Shown: positions 7,447-16,664, counted from the stretch's first letter. The stretch: DNA of 64,000 nucleotides from Clostridiales bacterium (GCA_029010495.1 JAQXKO010000005.1:62001-126000), one strand, 5' to 3'. A program made the numbers and translations. Notes: generated from the sequence alone by a model not told the origin.

Positions 7447-8226
7447 ATGATATTTGATACACATGCCCATTATGATGATGAGGCGTTTGATGAGGACAGG
7501 GAGCAGGTGCTTGCCTCTCTGGCAGCCGCCAATGTCGGAAGGCTGGTAAATGTCGGTGCTTCGATTGATTCGAGCAGGCGAAGCATACGTCTTGCCGAAG
7601 CGTACGACAATATTTATTGTGCGGTCGGTATTCACCCTGACTCGGCAGCGGAGTTCGATACATTGTCGGAGAAGCTTTTATACGAACTGGCAGAAAACGA
7701 CAGATGCGTTGCCATAGGAGAGATAGGACTTGATTATTACTGGGATAATTGCGAGAGGAGCCTTCAGGCCGAGGTGTTTAATAAACAGCTGTTAATTGCA
7801 AGGGAGCTTGACAAGCCTGTCATTATACATTCACGGGAGGCCTGCCGGGATACATTTGAGATAATGAGCGCATATTCCGAAACTGTCGATACGAAAAAAC
7901 ATGTGCCGGGAGTTATCCACTGCTTTTCATATGCGGCGGAAAATGCAGAGGCGTATGTAAGGCAGGGATATATGATTGGGGTCGGAGGAGTAGTCACCTT
8001 TAAGAATGCAAGAAAGCTTGTGGAAACTGTAGACAGGATTTCTCTTTCGGATATTGTTATTGAAACTGACTGCCCTTATCTTGCTCCTGTTCCTTTCAGA
8101 GGCAAAAGAAATGATTCTCGCAATTTGATTTATGTCATCAATAAAATTGCAGAGATAAAAAATGTGACTCCCGAAGAGGTCATGAAAGTTACCTGCGAAA
8201 ACGCATTCAGATTATACAGATTGTAA
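7447..8226 (+). CDS. tatD: TatD family metal-dependent DNase/hydrolase
   Basis: A 259-aa TIM-barrel hydrolase of the TatD family (3'-5' exonuclease activity on damaged DNA in characterised members). Metal ligands are in FDTHAHYDD near the N terminus, GEIGLDYY (Glu), PVIIHSREA (His), VIHCFS (His) and IETDCPYLAP (Asp). The start at 7447 is preferred to the track start at 7408 because AGAGG lies six bases before it and family members begin at this MIFDTHAH. It is the first gene of an apparent operon with rsmA; the RNase M5 gene (rnmV) often found between them is missing here. Confidence 0.93.
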   Translation: MIFDTHAHYDDEAFDEDREQVLASLAAANVGRLVNVGASIDSSRRSIRLAEAYDNIYCAVGIHPDSAAEFDTLSEKLLYELAENDRCVAIGEIGLDYYWDNCERSLQAEVFNKQLLIARELDKPVIIHSREACRDTFEIMSAYSETVDTKKHVPGVIHCFSYAAENAEAYVRQGYMIGVGGVVTFKNARKLVETVDRISLSDIVIETDCPYLAPVPFRGKRNDSRNLIYVINKIAEIKNVTPEEVMKVTCENAFRLYRL

Positions 8227-8241
8227 TAAGGAGATTGGAAT

Positions 8242-9108
8242 TTGGCAACACTGGGCAATCCGAAAGAAACTATTGCTATACTTAATAAATATAATTTCAG
8301 CTTTCAGAAAAAATTCGGACAGAATTTCCTGATTGATACACATGTCCTTGACAAAATAGTTAATGCGGCCGGGATTACAAAAGATGATGTGGTTCTCGAA
8401 ATAGGACCCGGAATCGGCACTCTTACACAGTATCTTTGCGAGAATGCAGGTCATGTAATAGCAGTTGAAATTGATAAAAATCTCATACCGATTTTGAAAA
8501 ATGATACATTAAAGGATTATGATAACATTACGATTATTAATGATGATATTCTTAATCTTGATATCGCAAAGCTGGCGCATGAGCATGGTGCCGGAAGCAT
8601 AAAGGTGGTTGCAAATCTGCCTTATTATATTACGACACCTATTATTATGGGTCTTCTTGAGAAGGAAGCTCCGGTGAAAAGTATAACGGTTATGGTCCAG
8701 AAGGAGGTTGCTCTCCGCATGCAGGCCGCTCCCGGCACAAAGGATTACGGTGCATTAAGCCTTGCGATTGGATATTACTGCGAACCGTATATTGCGGCAA
8801 ATGTACCGCCAAACTGCTTTATTCCGAGACCTAATGTGGGCTCTGCCGTAATCAGGCTTTTGCTTCGTGAGGAAAAGCCGGTCAGACCAAAATCGGAGGC
8901 ACATATGTTTAAAATCATAAGGGCTTCCTTTAACCAGCGCAGAAAGACTCTCGTAAACGGCATTAAGAATTCGCCTGAGCTTGGATATACGAGGGAACAG
9001 ACGGAAGCGGCTTTATTAAGCCTTGGACTGGGAGCTTCGGTAAGAGGAGAAACCCTTTCGCTTGAGGAATTTGCAAGGATAAGTGATGCCCTGCTTGATA
9101 TGGAGTGA
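8242..9108 (+). CDS. rsmA: 16S rRNA dimethyladenosine transferase
   Basis: A 288-aa KsgA/RsmA methyltransferase that dimethylates two adjacent adenosines in the 3' terminal hairpin of 16S rRNA, a late checkpoint in 30S assembly. The SAM-binding motif LEIGPGIGTLT, the N-terminal KKFGQNFLID signature and the catalytic NLPYY motif are present, with the RxxF/RRKT helix (ASFNQRRKTL) of the C-terminal domain. The start is a TTG at 8242 preceded by AAGGAG at 8-nt spacing, 15 bp after tatD. Length is normal. Downstream, the acetyltransferase gene follows within a few bases. Confidence 0.97.
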   Translation: MATLGNPKETIAILNKYNFSFQKKFGQNFLIDTHVLDKIVNAAGITKDDVVLEIGPGIGTLTQYLCENAGHVIAVEIDKNLIPILKNDTLKDYDNITIINDDILNLDIAKLAHEHGAGSIKVVANLPYYITTPIIMGLLEKEAPVKSITVMVQKEVALRMQAAPGTKDYGALSLAIGYYCEPYIAANVPPNCFIPRPNVGSAVIRLLLREEKPVRPKSEAHMFKIIRASFNQRRKTLVNGIKNSPELGYTREQTEAALLSLGLGASVRGETLSLEEFARISDALLDME

Positions 9109-9112
9109 TGAA

Positions 9113-9850
9113 GTGATTAAATCTAAAATAATAACAGACATTAATTCTGATTCTGCGAAAGAAGTATTCAGGGAATTTGGGGAAGAGATGCCTGATACGG
9201 CGTCTGTCCTTTATGAATATTTTGAAGATGACATGCCGTCGGCACTGTTTGTGGCAGAAAAGCCCTTTGCCGACGAGTGCGGGGATGTGGAGGATGACTG
9301 CCTGTATGTAAAGGCGGTAATCAGAAGAAAAAAGGAGCTTTCGGCCATTCTTACTGACCTGAAAAAGGAGCTTGGCAGACTTTACGCCGGATGTGATTAT
9401 ATATTGTACTCATATACCTGTCTGGACGCTTATGCGGGCGGGACGGGCTTTCGGAAGCTTTACGAGGATTATCTCTATCGTCTGCCGCCGGCAGGAGAAG
9501 GCTTCAGACCATGTGCGGATAATGACGTGTATAAGGTATTTTTTGTGGAAACGGATGATGACAGTTATTTCGTAACTGTTGATGATTCCGATAATTTTGT
9601 AAAAGATATTGCATATTGCGATTTATTTGTATATGATAAAAGTATGTGTATAGCTGATGTGTTTACGGTACCTGAATACAGGCGTCTCGGTCTTGCGGGA
9701 TTATTGATTGACAGCATAAGAAGCCGCTATTTCGATAAGGAGCTTACGCTTCACACCGAAAGTGACAATCCGGCCGCATGCGCGCTGTATGAAAAAAAGG
9801 GTTTTGAAAAGGAACAGATAATTTATAATTATGGAGAATCAGAACAATAA
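9113..9850 (+). CDS. GNAT family N-acetyltransferase
   Basis: A protein of about 245 aa with a C-terminal GNAT domain (about residues 150-245): the acetyl-CoA loop VPEYRRLGLAGLLI matches the R/Q-x-x-G-x-G/A motif, followed by TLHTESDNPAACALYEKKGF, the classic motif B. The N-terminal 150 residues are acidic and not recognised; they may be a second, degenerate GNAT half. I prefer a GTG start at 9113, with GGAG at 7-nt spacing, over the track start at 9083, which lies inside rsmA. The acceptor is unknown. It overlaps the next membrane-protein gene by 20 bp, so the two are coupled. Confidence 0.82.
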   Translation: MIKSKIITDINSDSAKEVFREFGEEMPDTASVLYEYFEDDMPSALFVAEKPFADECGDVEDDCLYVKAVIRRKKELSAILTDLKKELGRLYAGCDYILYSYTCLDAYAGGTGFRKLYEDYLYRLPPAGEGFRPCADNDVYKVFFVETDDDSYFVTVDDSDNFVKDIAYCDLFVYDKSMCIADVFTVPEYRRLGLAGLLIDSIRSRYFDKELTLHTESDNPAACALYEKKGFEKEQIIYNYGESEQ

Positions 9851-10307
9851 TAAATCAGACAGACTATGGCCGCTTCTTGTAATTGCGGGATGCATACCGG
9901 GCATCATAATATGGCTGCTTCTGGTAAGACTGTCGTTTGCGGGAGAATTTGCGGGTCTGATAGTCGGTTTCGGCGCGGTGACGGTATTTTCTTATTTCGG
10001 CTGCAGCTGTAACAGAAAGAGAATTGTACTCGGAACAGTAATTATATCTGTTATTGCCGTATTGACAAATCATCTCGGCTATACCATGGATATATTTTTT
10101 AATTTCGGAGATTCTTATATGGAAATTGTCGGGGAAAAGCTTACGTTTTTTGAGGCGTTTAAAAGGGCAGTTTCAATATTTGTCGTGAAAAATGTCGAGG
10201 GACTCAGGAAGTTTTACCTGGAGGCCATGTGCCAGGGTATTTTGTGCTCGGGACTGTTGTGGGTTGTTATAAATGAATATAATCTTGCGGCCGGGAAAAA
10301 TAAATGA
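9831..10307 (+). CDS. Small integral membrane protein, unknown
   Basis: A 158-aa protein with about four hydrophobic segments (near residues 13-35, 38-56, 63-82 and 133-150) joined by short loops and ending in a short basic tail. I do not recognise a family. It starts within the acetyltransferase gene (20-bp overlap), so it is the distal gene of the tatD-rsmA transcript and translationally coupled. The segment between TM3 and TM4 (FFNFGDSYMEIVGEKLTFFE) is the only long soluble loop. Confidence 0.7.
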   Translation: MENQNNNKSDRLWPLLVIAGCIPGIIIWLLLVRLSFAGEFAGLIVGFGAVTVFSYFGCSCNRKRIVLGTVIISVIAVLTNHLGYTMDIFFNFGDSYMEIVGEKLTFFEAFKRAVSIFVVKNVEGLRKFYLEAMCQGILCSGLLWVVINEYNLAAGKNK

Positions 10308-10392
10308 ATATATGATGCCGCGGCAGAGGGAAGACATAATAGGTTTTATTGTCATTTGATATACGGACAAAATATTCAGGGAGGAAATAATT

Positions 10393-11748
10393 GTGAGTGA
10401 TAATGATAAATTCGTGGTAAGAGAAGAAGAAGATACACCAAAGTGGAAAGCCGGATTTGCAAAATACTTTGATCTTGCGGTGACCACCTTTATAGTGGCA
10501 GCGGCTATCATTTTGTTTTATTTTCTTATTTTCAGGTTTGACAGGGTTAAGAGCGGCATGGGTACGGTGTTTGGCGTGCTTTCACCTATTATCGTGGGAT
10601 TTATATTCGCCTATGTACTGAATCCTTTAGTAATGTTTTTGGAGGATAAATTCTTCCTGATTGACGAATGGTATCGCCAAAAGAGCAAAAAAAATAAAAA
10701 AAAGGATAAGCCTAAGAAGGCTAAAAAAGAGAGATTAAGTGATGATAATGCTGATGTAACCAATCAGAATACATTTCTTACTCCTGAAAAACGCTCCTGC
10801 AGAAAGCTTGCAATTTTCGTAACAATAATTGTCGTTATCAGTATGCTGGTTCTTCTGATAATGAGCGTCATCCCTGCATTTGCAAAGAGCATTACAGCTC
10901 TTGCGGAAAAGTTTCCGGAATATTATGAGCAGGTTGAAAATTATGCGAAAGGCTTTATTGCCCGCCATGAATGGATAAGCAGGCAAATCCCGAACATTAA
11001 CGAAATTCTTAAAAAATTTAATTTCATGGACTTAGTGTCTGAGTATCTCAACTCACTTGTGAGCACGGCTTACAACTGGGTAATCGTGGCCTTTAAAATT
11101 GTATATAATGTTGTAATCGGACTTATTGTGTCAATGTATCTTCTCGGAGGCAAAGAAAGATATATAGCACAGCTTCGTAAGATTACATTTGCAGTCATGA
11201 AGAAAACAAAGGCTGAGCATTTTATTCAGCATATGAGTAAGACAAATAAAATCTTCAAGAGTGCAATCCTCGGAAAGATTCTTGATTCGATAATCATAGG
11301 AATTATATGCTTTTTCGGAATGCTTATTCTTGGGTTTGTGGGATTTAAGGAGATTGGTGAGAACAAGGTTCTTATAAGTGTGATAGTCGGAGTAACAAAT
11401 GTAATACCTTTCTTCGGTCCTTACATCGGCGGAATACCAAGTGTGCTTCTGCTTCTGTGTGTTAAACCGATATGCGGCATTGTATTTGCGATTTTTATTA
11501 TTCTGCTCCAGCAGTTTGACATGAACTTCCTTGATCCGAGAGTCGTAGGAAGAAGCGTAGGACTTTCACCGTTTTATGTGCTCTGTTTCTGTCTTATCGG
11601 CGGCGGACTGTTCGGCATTGCCGGCATCATAATCGCTTCACCGACCGGCGCGGTAATATACGGAATATGTAAGAGCTTAACCGAGGAAAAACTTTCGGAC
11701 AGGAATATGCCTGTTGATACGGTCCACTATTCAAAAAACGAAAAGTAA
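10393..11748 (+). CDS. AI-2E family transporter (PF01594-type permease)
   Basis: A 451-aa polytopic membrane protein of the AI-2E/YdbI/TqsA family, whose members export small molecules or act as Na+/H+ antiporters; substrate cannot be deduced. It starts with GTG preceded by GGGAGGAAAT. Two helices lie at about 30-50 and 58-80, then a strongly basic cytoplasmic insert (KSKKNKKKDKPKKAKKE) not common to the family, then the helix at about 137-158, the long amphipathic region, and the C-terminal helix cluster with the family motif PFFGPYIGGIPS and DPRVVGRSVGLSPF. A terminator shared with tadA follows. Confidence 0.9.
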   Translation: MSDNDKFVVREEEDTPKWKAGFAKYFDLAVTTFIVAAAIILFYFLIFRFDRVKSGMGTVFGVLSPIIVGFIFAYVLNPLVMFLEDKFFLIDEWYRQKSKKNKKKDKPKKAKKERLSDDNADVTNQNTFLTPEKRSCRKLAIFVTIIVVISMLVLLIMSVIPAFAKSITALAEKFPEYYEQVENYAKGFIARHEWISRQIPNINEILKKFNFMDLVSEYLNSLVSTAYNWVIVAFKIVYNVVIGLIVSMYLLGGKERYIAQLRKITFAVMKKTKAEHFIQHMSKTNKIFKSAILGKILDSIIIGIICFFGMLILGFVGFKEIGENKVLISVIVGVTNVIPFFGPYIGGIPSVLLLLCVKPICGIVFAIFIILLQQFDMNFLDPRVVGRSVGLSPFYVLCFCLIGGGLFGIAGIIIASPTGAVIYGICKSLTEEKLSDRNMPVDTVHYSKNEK

Positions 11749-11765
11749 TTAATATAATTAAGCCA

Positions 11766-11804
11766 AAAGCTGCCCCGTGACTGATTCTGCGGGGCAGCTT
11801 TATT
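11766..11804. terminator. Bidirectional terminator between the AI-2E gene and tadA
   Basis: Stem AAGCTGCCCCG / CGGGGCAGCTT with 12-nt loop. T-rich tracts flank it on both strands (TATTATTT on plus, TTGGCTTAAT on minus); stronger for the plus strand. Confidence 0.8.
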
Positions 11805-11848
11805 ATTTCTTTTAATTATTACATTTCTTCCGAATTATTCTGTTACGT

Positions 11849-12331
11849 TTATGCTTCGCCTCTCTTTTTGGAATTGCGTAATTCACGAAAAAAGTCAGAC
11901 AGTATAGCGGAGCATTCCTCTCCGAGTACACCTGTAACCTGTTCGACCCGGTGGTTAAATGACTCGTTGTTTAGCAGGTTGATAATTGAACCGCAGCATC
12001 CTGCCTTTTTATTCATGGCGCCGATATATACCCTGTCTATGCGGGACTGTACCAGTGCGCCGGCACACATCTGGCAGGGCTCAAGCGTGACATACATCTC
12101 GCATCCCTCAAGCCGCCAGTCGCCGAGAGCTTTGCTGGCACGCCTTATGGCAGTCAGCTCGGCATGTGAAAGCGTCTGTCCGTCCGTGTTGCGTCTGTTA
12201 TATCCCGAGGCTATGATTTTTTCGTCTTTTACGATTACACAGCCGATGGGAACCTCGTTGAGAGCGTAAGCCTTTCTGGCATACGAAAGGGCTTTCTTCA
12301 TGTATTTTTCTTCTCTTGTCAGCTTATTCAT
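11849..12331 (-). CDS. tadA: tRNA-specific adenosine-34 deaminase
   Basis: A 160-aa zinc deaminase that converts wobble adenosine 34 to inosine in tRNA-Arg(ACG). The zinc and catalytic motifs are intact: HAELTAIR (His ligand and catalytic Glu) and LEPCQMCAGAL (two Cys ligands). The track extends it upstream to 12517, but the extra 62 codons are not deaminase-like; the start at 12331 (MNKLTREEKYMKKAL) fits the family and has AGAGG upstream. It is divergent from the HTH-GGDEF-EAL gene across 258 bp of AT-rich DNA. Confidence 0.93.
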   Translation of the reverse strand: MNKLTREEKYMKKALSYARKAYALNEVPIGCVIVKDEKIIASGYNRRNTDGQTLSHAELTAIRRASKALGDWRLEGCEMYVTLEPCQMCAGALVQSRIDRVYIGAMNKKAGCCGSIINLLNNESFNHRVEQVTGVLGEECSAILSDFFRELRNSKKRGEA

Positions 12332-12589
12332 GCTTGTCAATACCTCTTTGCAAAATAATGAAAAAATAAAGTTACACGGTGTTTGAGTCCGAAAATGCAT
12401 AATAATTTTACATTTTTTGCGATTTTTTACGTATTTTTTTAAAAAATGAGTTGAATTATCTTTGAAATAATAGTAAAATTGTTTTGATTCAACATATGTA
12501 CGATTATATTGTAACATATATTATATCAGATGTTAACACACATTTGAAGAATGCATCAAATTTGTCGCTGTTAGACTGGGGGAGAGAAA

Positions 12590-15325
12590 ATGGTAGTTCT
12601 GTCTGAGGATAGTAAAAAAAATCTGTTGGCAGTTTTTTCTAAAAACATGACCACTTATAGAAAAGCCATGAAAATATCACAGGAAGAATTCGGTAATCTT
12701 ATCGGCATTACCAGACAGACTGTAAGCTCGATTGAGAGAGGAGCTTATTCCCTTACATGGTCTATATTTTTATCAAGTCTGTTTATTCTTCAGAGTTCAC
12801 CCGCAGCACGCGGACTTATTCTTAATTCATTTGCGGGTGACAGCGAGATAACTGATTATCTTGAGGAGCTGCTCGGTACACCGGCAGAGCGCAATTACTA
12901 TGATTTTAACGGACTTGCCAAGCAGATGGAGTTTTCTTCCTGCGTTATTCTGGACGAGCCCGGATATCCTATTGTGGAATGTGATGAAAGTGTGGCTGAG
13001 ATGACAGCCGGTGAACATAATGTCTCTTTTCTATCAATTGTCCATGAGTCTGACAGGGAAATAGTAGAGCAGATTCTTGATGAGAAGATACGACGTCAGA
13101 TGTTTGTGTGCGCTGAGTTTAGGGTAAATACCGATGACGGTGGCTTTATGTCCGTTCATTGTGTAATAAGACGTCAGAAAAAGCTGATGAAGGACGGACG
13201 CTTTGACGTGGTTCTCACACAGCTTACGGGCGAGGCATTACGAAAGCATGCCGTATCGGGCATGATGGACCAGATACCTGTAGGTGTTGTGGTATATGAG
13301 ATTACTCCCGACGAGCAGGAAAAGACAGGTGACATATATTATGCAAATGACAACTTTTACGAAGTAATAGGTCATACAAAGGAGCAGTTTGCGACTATTC
13401 ACAACAATGTTTTCACTAATCTTGTTGCATCTGAGGATGTCAGAAGGGTAGGAAAGATATTTGGAATCAGCAAGGAAAAAAGCACTGCATCAATTGATTT
13501 GCGCATCAATACATTTGAAGGAAATGCCCAGTGGGTACATCTTAGCGCAAAGCTTATGAAAAAGAACGACGACGGAAGCAGCATAATTGCACTCGTTCTT
13601 ACCAATATTACAAACAGGGTAAATTCTGAGCTCAACATGAAGTATCAGCTCGACCGTTATCGTCAGATAGACGAGGTAACCGATGACGTACAGTTCAATT
13701 ATGAGCTGGCTGAAGACCGTTTTACGATACCTGTCAAATTTGGAAAATTCCAAAATTCCGATAATGTAATCAAGCATTTCATCGCTGAGAACAAATCAAA
13801 AAATTACGTTCATCCGGAGGATTATCCGATCTATATGAAGCAGTCCAGTGAGGCACTTGCCGTAGGCGGTAAAAGTACTGCTGAATACAGAATCAAGATA
13901 GATGGCGTAAACTATAACTGGTGCCGTATCATACTTAACTGTGTTGTTGACGACCAGGGTGTAATCAGTTATGTATACGGTCGTATTCTTATTATTGATG
14001 AGGAAAAGCGTATCATGAAGGAGCATAAGGATGACAGAATGCTTATTAACCGTCTGTCGTCTACTGACCGCCTGACAGGTCTGTTTAACAGGACAGCCTT
14101 CAGGGGACGTGTTCAGGAAATCCTGCGCAAGGAGGATATGAAAAAGGTTCATGCCCTTGTGTATATGGATATTAATAACTTCTCGTTTATAAATGAAAAG
14201 TACGGCTACCCGGCAGGCGACAGACTCCTGCGTGATTTCTCGCAGATGTTCCTCAGAAAGGGTCGAAGCTGCTTCGGATGCAGACCGCATTCCGATTACT
14301 TTATTGTATATATCAATGAGGATGACAAGCGTCTTGTATTAAGCCGTATCAACAACTGGGCGAAGCTGTTTTCCGAACATCAGACAAAGACATATCCGGG
14401 AATTGATATCAGAATCAGTGCCGGCGTATATTTTATGACAGAGGATGAAGAGGATATTACCCAGGCAATTGACAATGCCAATATCGCACGAAAGCAGATT
14501 AAGAAAAACAAGCTTAAGAATATATGCATCTTCACACAGTCACTTAAGGAAAGACGTATATATGAGCAGACTGTCATAGGCGGTATCCAGGATGCCATAA
14601 GGGACGGAAAAATAGAGGTATTTCTTCAGCCGAAGTTTTCTATTGAGGATAGGAGCGTAATAGGAGCCGAGGCGCTTGCAAGATGGAAAAATGATGACGG
14701 AACCTACAAAAACGCCTCAGACTTTATCCCTATTCTTGAAGAGTCCGGAAGAATTACGGATCTTGATTTTTGTATATATACAAAAGTACTTCAGACTCTG
14801 CGTCAATGGAAAAAACTGGGAAAGAAGATTATTCCCATTTCGGTGAATTTCTCTGACAGACATAATACATATCAGAGTTTTGATGAAAAAATCTACAGAC
14901 TGGCAGAACAGTACAATGTAGACAGCGAAAAAATTGAGATAGAGGTCAAAGAAAATATTCTTACATCTAATGTTGATAATATATGTGACAAGGTAAGTAA
15001 TCTTAAGTCAAGAGGCTTTAAGATTACGCTTGACGGATTTGGCTACGGCAGTTCTTCTCTCGGTTTTCTGATATCGGCTCCGGTTGATTCGGTTAAGGTT
15101 GACAAGGATATCTGGAGAAATGTATCTATTTCCGCGGAAGGAAAGGATTTTGTGGCTACACTTGCCGACCTGATTACCGCAGTAAAGAAGGATGTGGTAT
15201 TTGAAGGTGTCGAGACTGAGGAGCAGGCTGCGCTTCTTTCGGAGGCAGGATATGTAAATGCACAGGGCTTCCTGTTTGCACGTCCGATGAATATTGAAGA
15301 ATTTGAAAAGAAATACTTGAGTTAG
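12590..15325 (+). CDS. XRE-type HTH / PAS / degenerate GGDEF / EAL protein
   Basis: A 911-aa soluble protein. Residues about 10-65 are an XRE-like helix-turn-helix (KISQEEFGNLIGITRQTVSSIERG), followed by an unrecognised segment with possible PAS character, PAS-like domains at about 220-350 and 360-475, a GGDEF domain (about 485-640, starting STDRLTGLFNRTAF) and an EAL domain (about 655-905). The GGDEF signature is replaced by PHSDYF, so cyclase activity is unlikely. The EAL motif itself is intact (GAEALARW), and VNFS, SVKVD and FEGVETEEQ are kept, but the DDFG metal motif reads LDGFGYG, with the second Asp lost. I infer a c-di-GMP-binding or weakly hydrolytic regulator acting through DNA. GGGGGAG precedes the ATG; the phosphoesterase gene follows 12 bp later. 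Confidence 0.88.
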   Translation: MVVLSEDSKKNLLAVFSKNMTTYRKAMKISQEEFGNLIGITRQTVSSIERGAYSLTWSIFLSSLFILQSSPAARGLILNSFAGDSEITDYLEELLGTPAERNYYDFNGLAKQMEFSSCVILDEPGYPIVECDESVAEMTAGEHNVSFLSIVHESDREIVEQILDEKIRRQMFVCAEFRVNTDDGGFMSVHCVIRRQKKLMKDGRFDVVLTQLTGEALRKHAVSGMMDQIPVGVVVYEITPDEQEKTGDIYYANDNFYEVIGHTKEQFATIHNNVFTNLVASEDVRRVGKIFGISKEKSTASIDLRINTFEGNAQWVHLSAKLMKKNDDGSSIIALVLTNITNRVNSELNMKYQLDRYRQIDEVTDDVQFNYELAEDRFTIPVKFGKFQNSDNVIKHFIAENKSKNYVHPEDYPIYMKQSSEALAVGGKSTAEYRIKIDGVNYNWCRIILNCVVDDQGVISYVYGRILIIDEEKRIMKEHKDDRMLINRLSSTDRLTGLFNRTAFRGRVQEILRKEDMKKVHALVYMDINNFSFINEKYGYPAGDRLLRDFSQMFLRKGRSCFGCRPHSDYFIVYINEDDKRLVLSRINNWAKLFSEHQTKTYPGIDIRISAGVYFMTEDEEDITQAIDNANIARKQIKKNKLKNICIFTQSLKERRIYEQTVIGGIQDAIRDGKIEVFLQPKFSIEDRSVIGAEALARWKNDDGTYKNASDFIPILEESGRITDLDFCIYTKVLQTLRQWKKLGKKIIPISVNFSDRHNTYQSFDEKIYRLAEQYNVDSEKIEIEVKENILTSNVDNICDKVSNLKSRGFKITLDGFGYGSSSLGFLISAPVDSVKVDKDIWRNVSISAEGKDFVATLADLITAVKKDVVFEGVETEEQAALLSEAGYVNAQGFLFARPMNIEEFEKKYLS

Positions 15326-15337
15326 GGGTTTGACGTT

Positions 15338-15931
15338 TTGCGTATTTTGATATTGTCCGATGTGCCGGATAAGAAATACTGGGATTTTTACAGGGAAGGC
15401 ATTTTTGACGGAATTGATTTGATTTTATCCTGCGGAGACCTGCCTCCCCAATATCTGGAGTTTATCGTCACATTTACAAATGCGCCTCTGGTATATGTGA
15501 GAGGTAATCATGACGATTGCTATAAGGACACTCCGCCCGGAGGATGTATATGTGCCGAGGACACTGTGTGCAGTATAAACGGCGTGAGAATCTGCGGTCT
15601 TGGCGGTTCGATGAGATACAAGGAGACGGGAGATAACCAGTTTACTGAAAAGGAAATGAAGAAAAGAGTCAGAAAGCTTCGCCGTCAGATTAAAAAAGCC
15701 GGCGGCGTCGATATAATTCTTACACATTCGGCAATCAGGGGCTTTGATGATGACGATGACCTTCCGCATCAGGGCTTTGAAGCGTTTGAGGAGCTGATAG
15801 ATGCTTATGAGCCGAGATATTTTATTCATGGTCATGTACATCTTAATTACGGCAGGAAGCATAAAAGAGTTGACGAATATAAGGGAATAACAGTAATAAA
15901 CGGCTATCAGAGCTATCTGCTTGAATATTGA
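15338..15931 (+). CDS. Calcineurin-like metallophosphoesterase
   Basis: A 197-aa single-domain phosphoesterase. Motifs for the dinuclear metal site are all present: LILSDVPD (D-x-H motif with Val-Pro in place of His), SCGDLPP, VRGNHDD, LTHSAIRG and FIHGHVHLN. It resembles small stand-alone phosphodiesterases of the YfcE/MJ0936 superfamily. The start is TTG at 15338 with AGGGG upstream. It is in an operon with the HTH-EAL protein; a role in hydrolysing a nucleotide signal is tempting but not demonstrated. The first motif lacks the usual His (DVPD rather than DxH), which should affect one metal site. Confidence 0.85.
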   Translation: MRILILSDVPDKKYWDFYREGIFDGIDLILSCGDLPPQYLEFIVTFTNAPLVYVRGNHDDCYKDTPPGGCICAEDTVCSINGVRICGLGGSMRYKETGDNQFTEKEMKKRVRKLRRQIKKAGGVDIILTHSAIRGFDDDDDLPHQGFEAFEELIDAYEPRYFIHGHVHLNYGRKHKRVDEYKGITVINGYQSYLLEY

Positions 15932-15960
15932 CGGAATTGAATAATTGAAACAATTGACAG

Positions 15961-15995
15961 ATACCGCATTGCCTTAAGACAATGCGGTATTTTTA
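15961..15995 (+). terminator. Terminator after phosphoesterase gene
   Basis: Perfect 11-bp stem ATACCGCATTG / CAATGCGGTAT, 8-nt loop, then TTTTTATAT. Confidence 0.9.
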
Positions 15996-16011
15996 TATCC
16001 GGATTAAAAAA

Positions 16012-16052
16012 TACATAAAAATAAGTCTGTATCAAACTGAAACAGACTTATT
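16012..16052 (-). terminator. Terminator for the small membrane protein gene
   Basis: On the minus strand: AATAAGTCTG, 13-nt loop, CAGACTTATT, then TTTATG and further T-rich sequence. Confidence 0.8.
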
Positions 16053-16088
16053 GGTGATTATTATGTGTGCTTTTGATATCGGCTTTTG

Positions 16089-16325
16089 CTATTGAATTAT
16101 TCCAAGGAAAACAAGTACACCGAGTACAAGAGTAATTGCCAGGTAAAGACCACAAAGACCAAGAGCAAGACCGAATACCCATCCGATAAGAGGAATCTTT
16201 GATAAGAGCCATCCGGCAACTGAACATACTACGGCAGCAATTACTACCATAATAAGTAAGCTAAGGAAAGAATCTTTATCCTTTGCACCAAAAGCAATCT
16301 TGAAAAATTTTTTTAATATATCCAT
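16089..16325 (-). CDS. Small two-helix membrane protein, unknown
   Basis: A 78-aa protein with a short amphipathic N terminus (MDILKKFFKIAFG) and two hydrophobic segments, about residues 22-42 and 46-75, the second rich in Gly/Leu. No family is recognised. GGAGG lies just upstream of the ATG, and a good terminator lies downstream, which supports that the ORF is real despite its size. It is monocistronic and convergent with the phosphoesterase gene. Confidence 0.7.
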   Translation of the reverse strand: MDILKKFFKIAFGAKDKDSFLSLLIMVVIAAVVCSVAGWLLSKIPLIGWVFGLALGLCGLYLAITLVLGVLVFLGIIQ

Positions 16326-16664
16326 TGTTATGCCTCCTTATTGCGGCCGAAGCCATATATATAAACTATAACATCATTATTAACATATGTAAAGGGCTAA
16401 AGTTAATAATAAAGATAGTTTAATTTACAGGATATAATTAATAATAAAGCTTATTCGATGTAAAGGGCTGAAACTAAGCTTACAGACTGTCAAACCAAAG
16501 ACTGAAGCTCTGAATATAAATAATATGATTTAAGGTGTTTGTGAAAAAGGCATATGATATTATTTGGATTATAAAGATTTTATTAAAACTATTGAAAAAC
16601 CTCAAAAGATTTATTATACTGAATAAAAGGTCGCATACGACCTGGGAAAACGGAGGAATAAGGT
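16326..16664. other. Divergent intergenic region with short direct repeats
   Basis: The 339-bp gap between two divergent genes contains two pairs of direct repeats: ATGTAAAGGGCT(A/G)AAA at 16387 and 16458, and TTAATAATAAAG at 16403 and 16438. It also carries a promoter for the zinc-ribbon gene (16592-16620). No RNA gene is recognised. Confidence 0.5.
16592..16620 (+). promoter_or_regulatory. Sigma-A promoter for the double zinc-ribbon gene
   Basis: TTGAAA, 17-bp spacer, TATACT, about 45 bp upstream of the ATG at 16665. Confidence 0.7.

Noticed and set aside
13796-14290. 164-aa minus-strand ORF within the HTH-GGDEF-EAL gene
   Set aside because: Shadow of a domain-containing gene, with no start signal.
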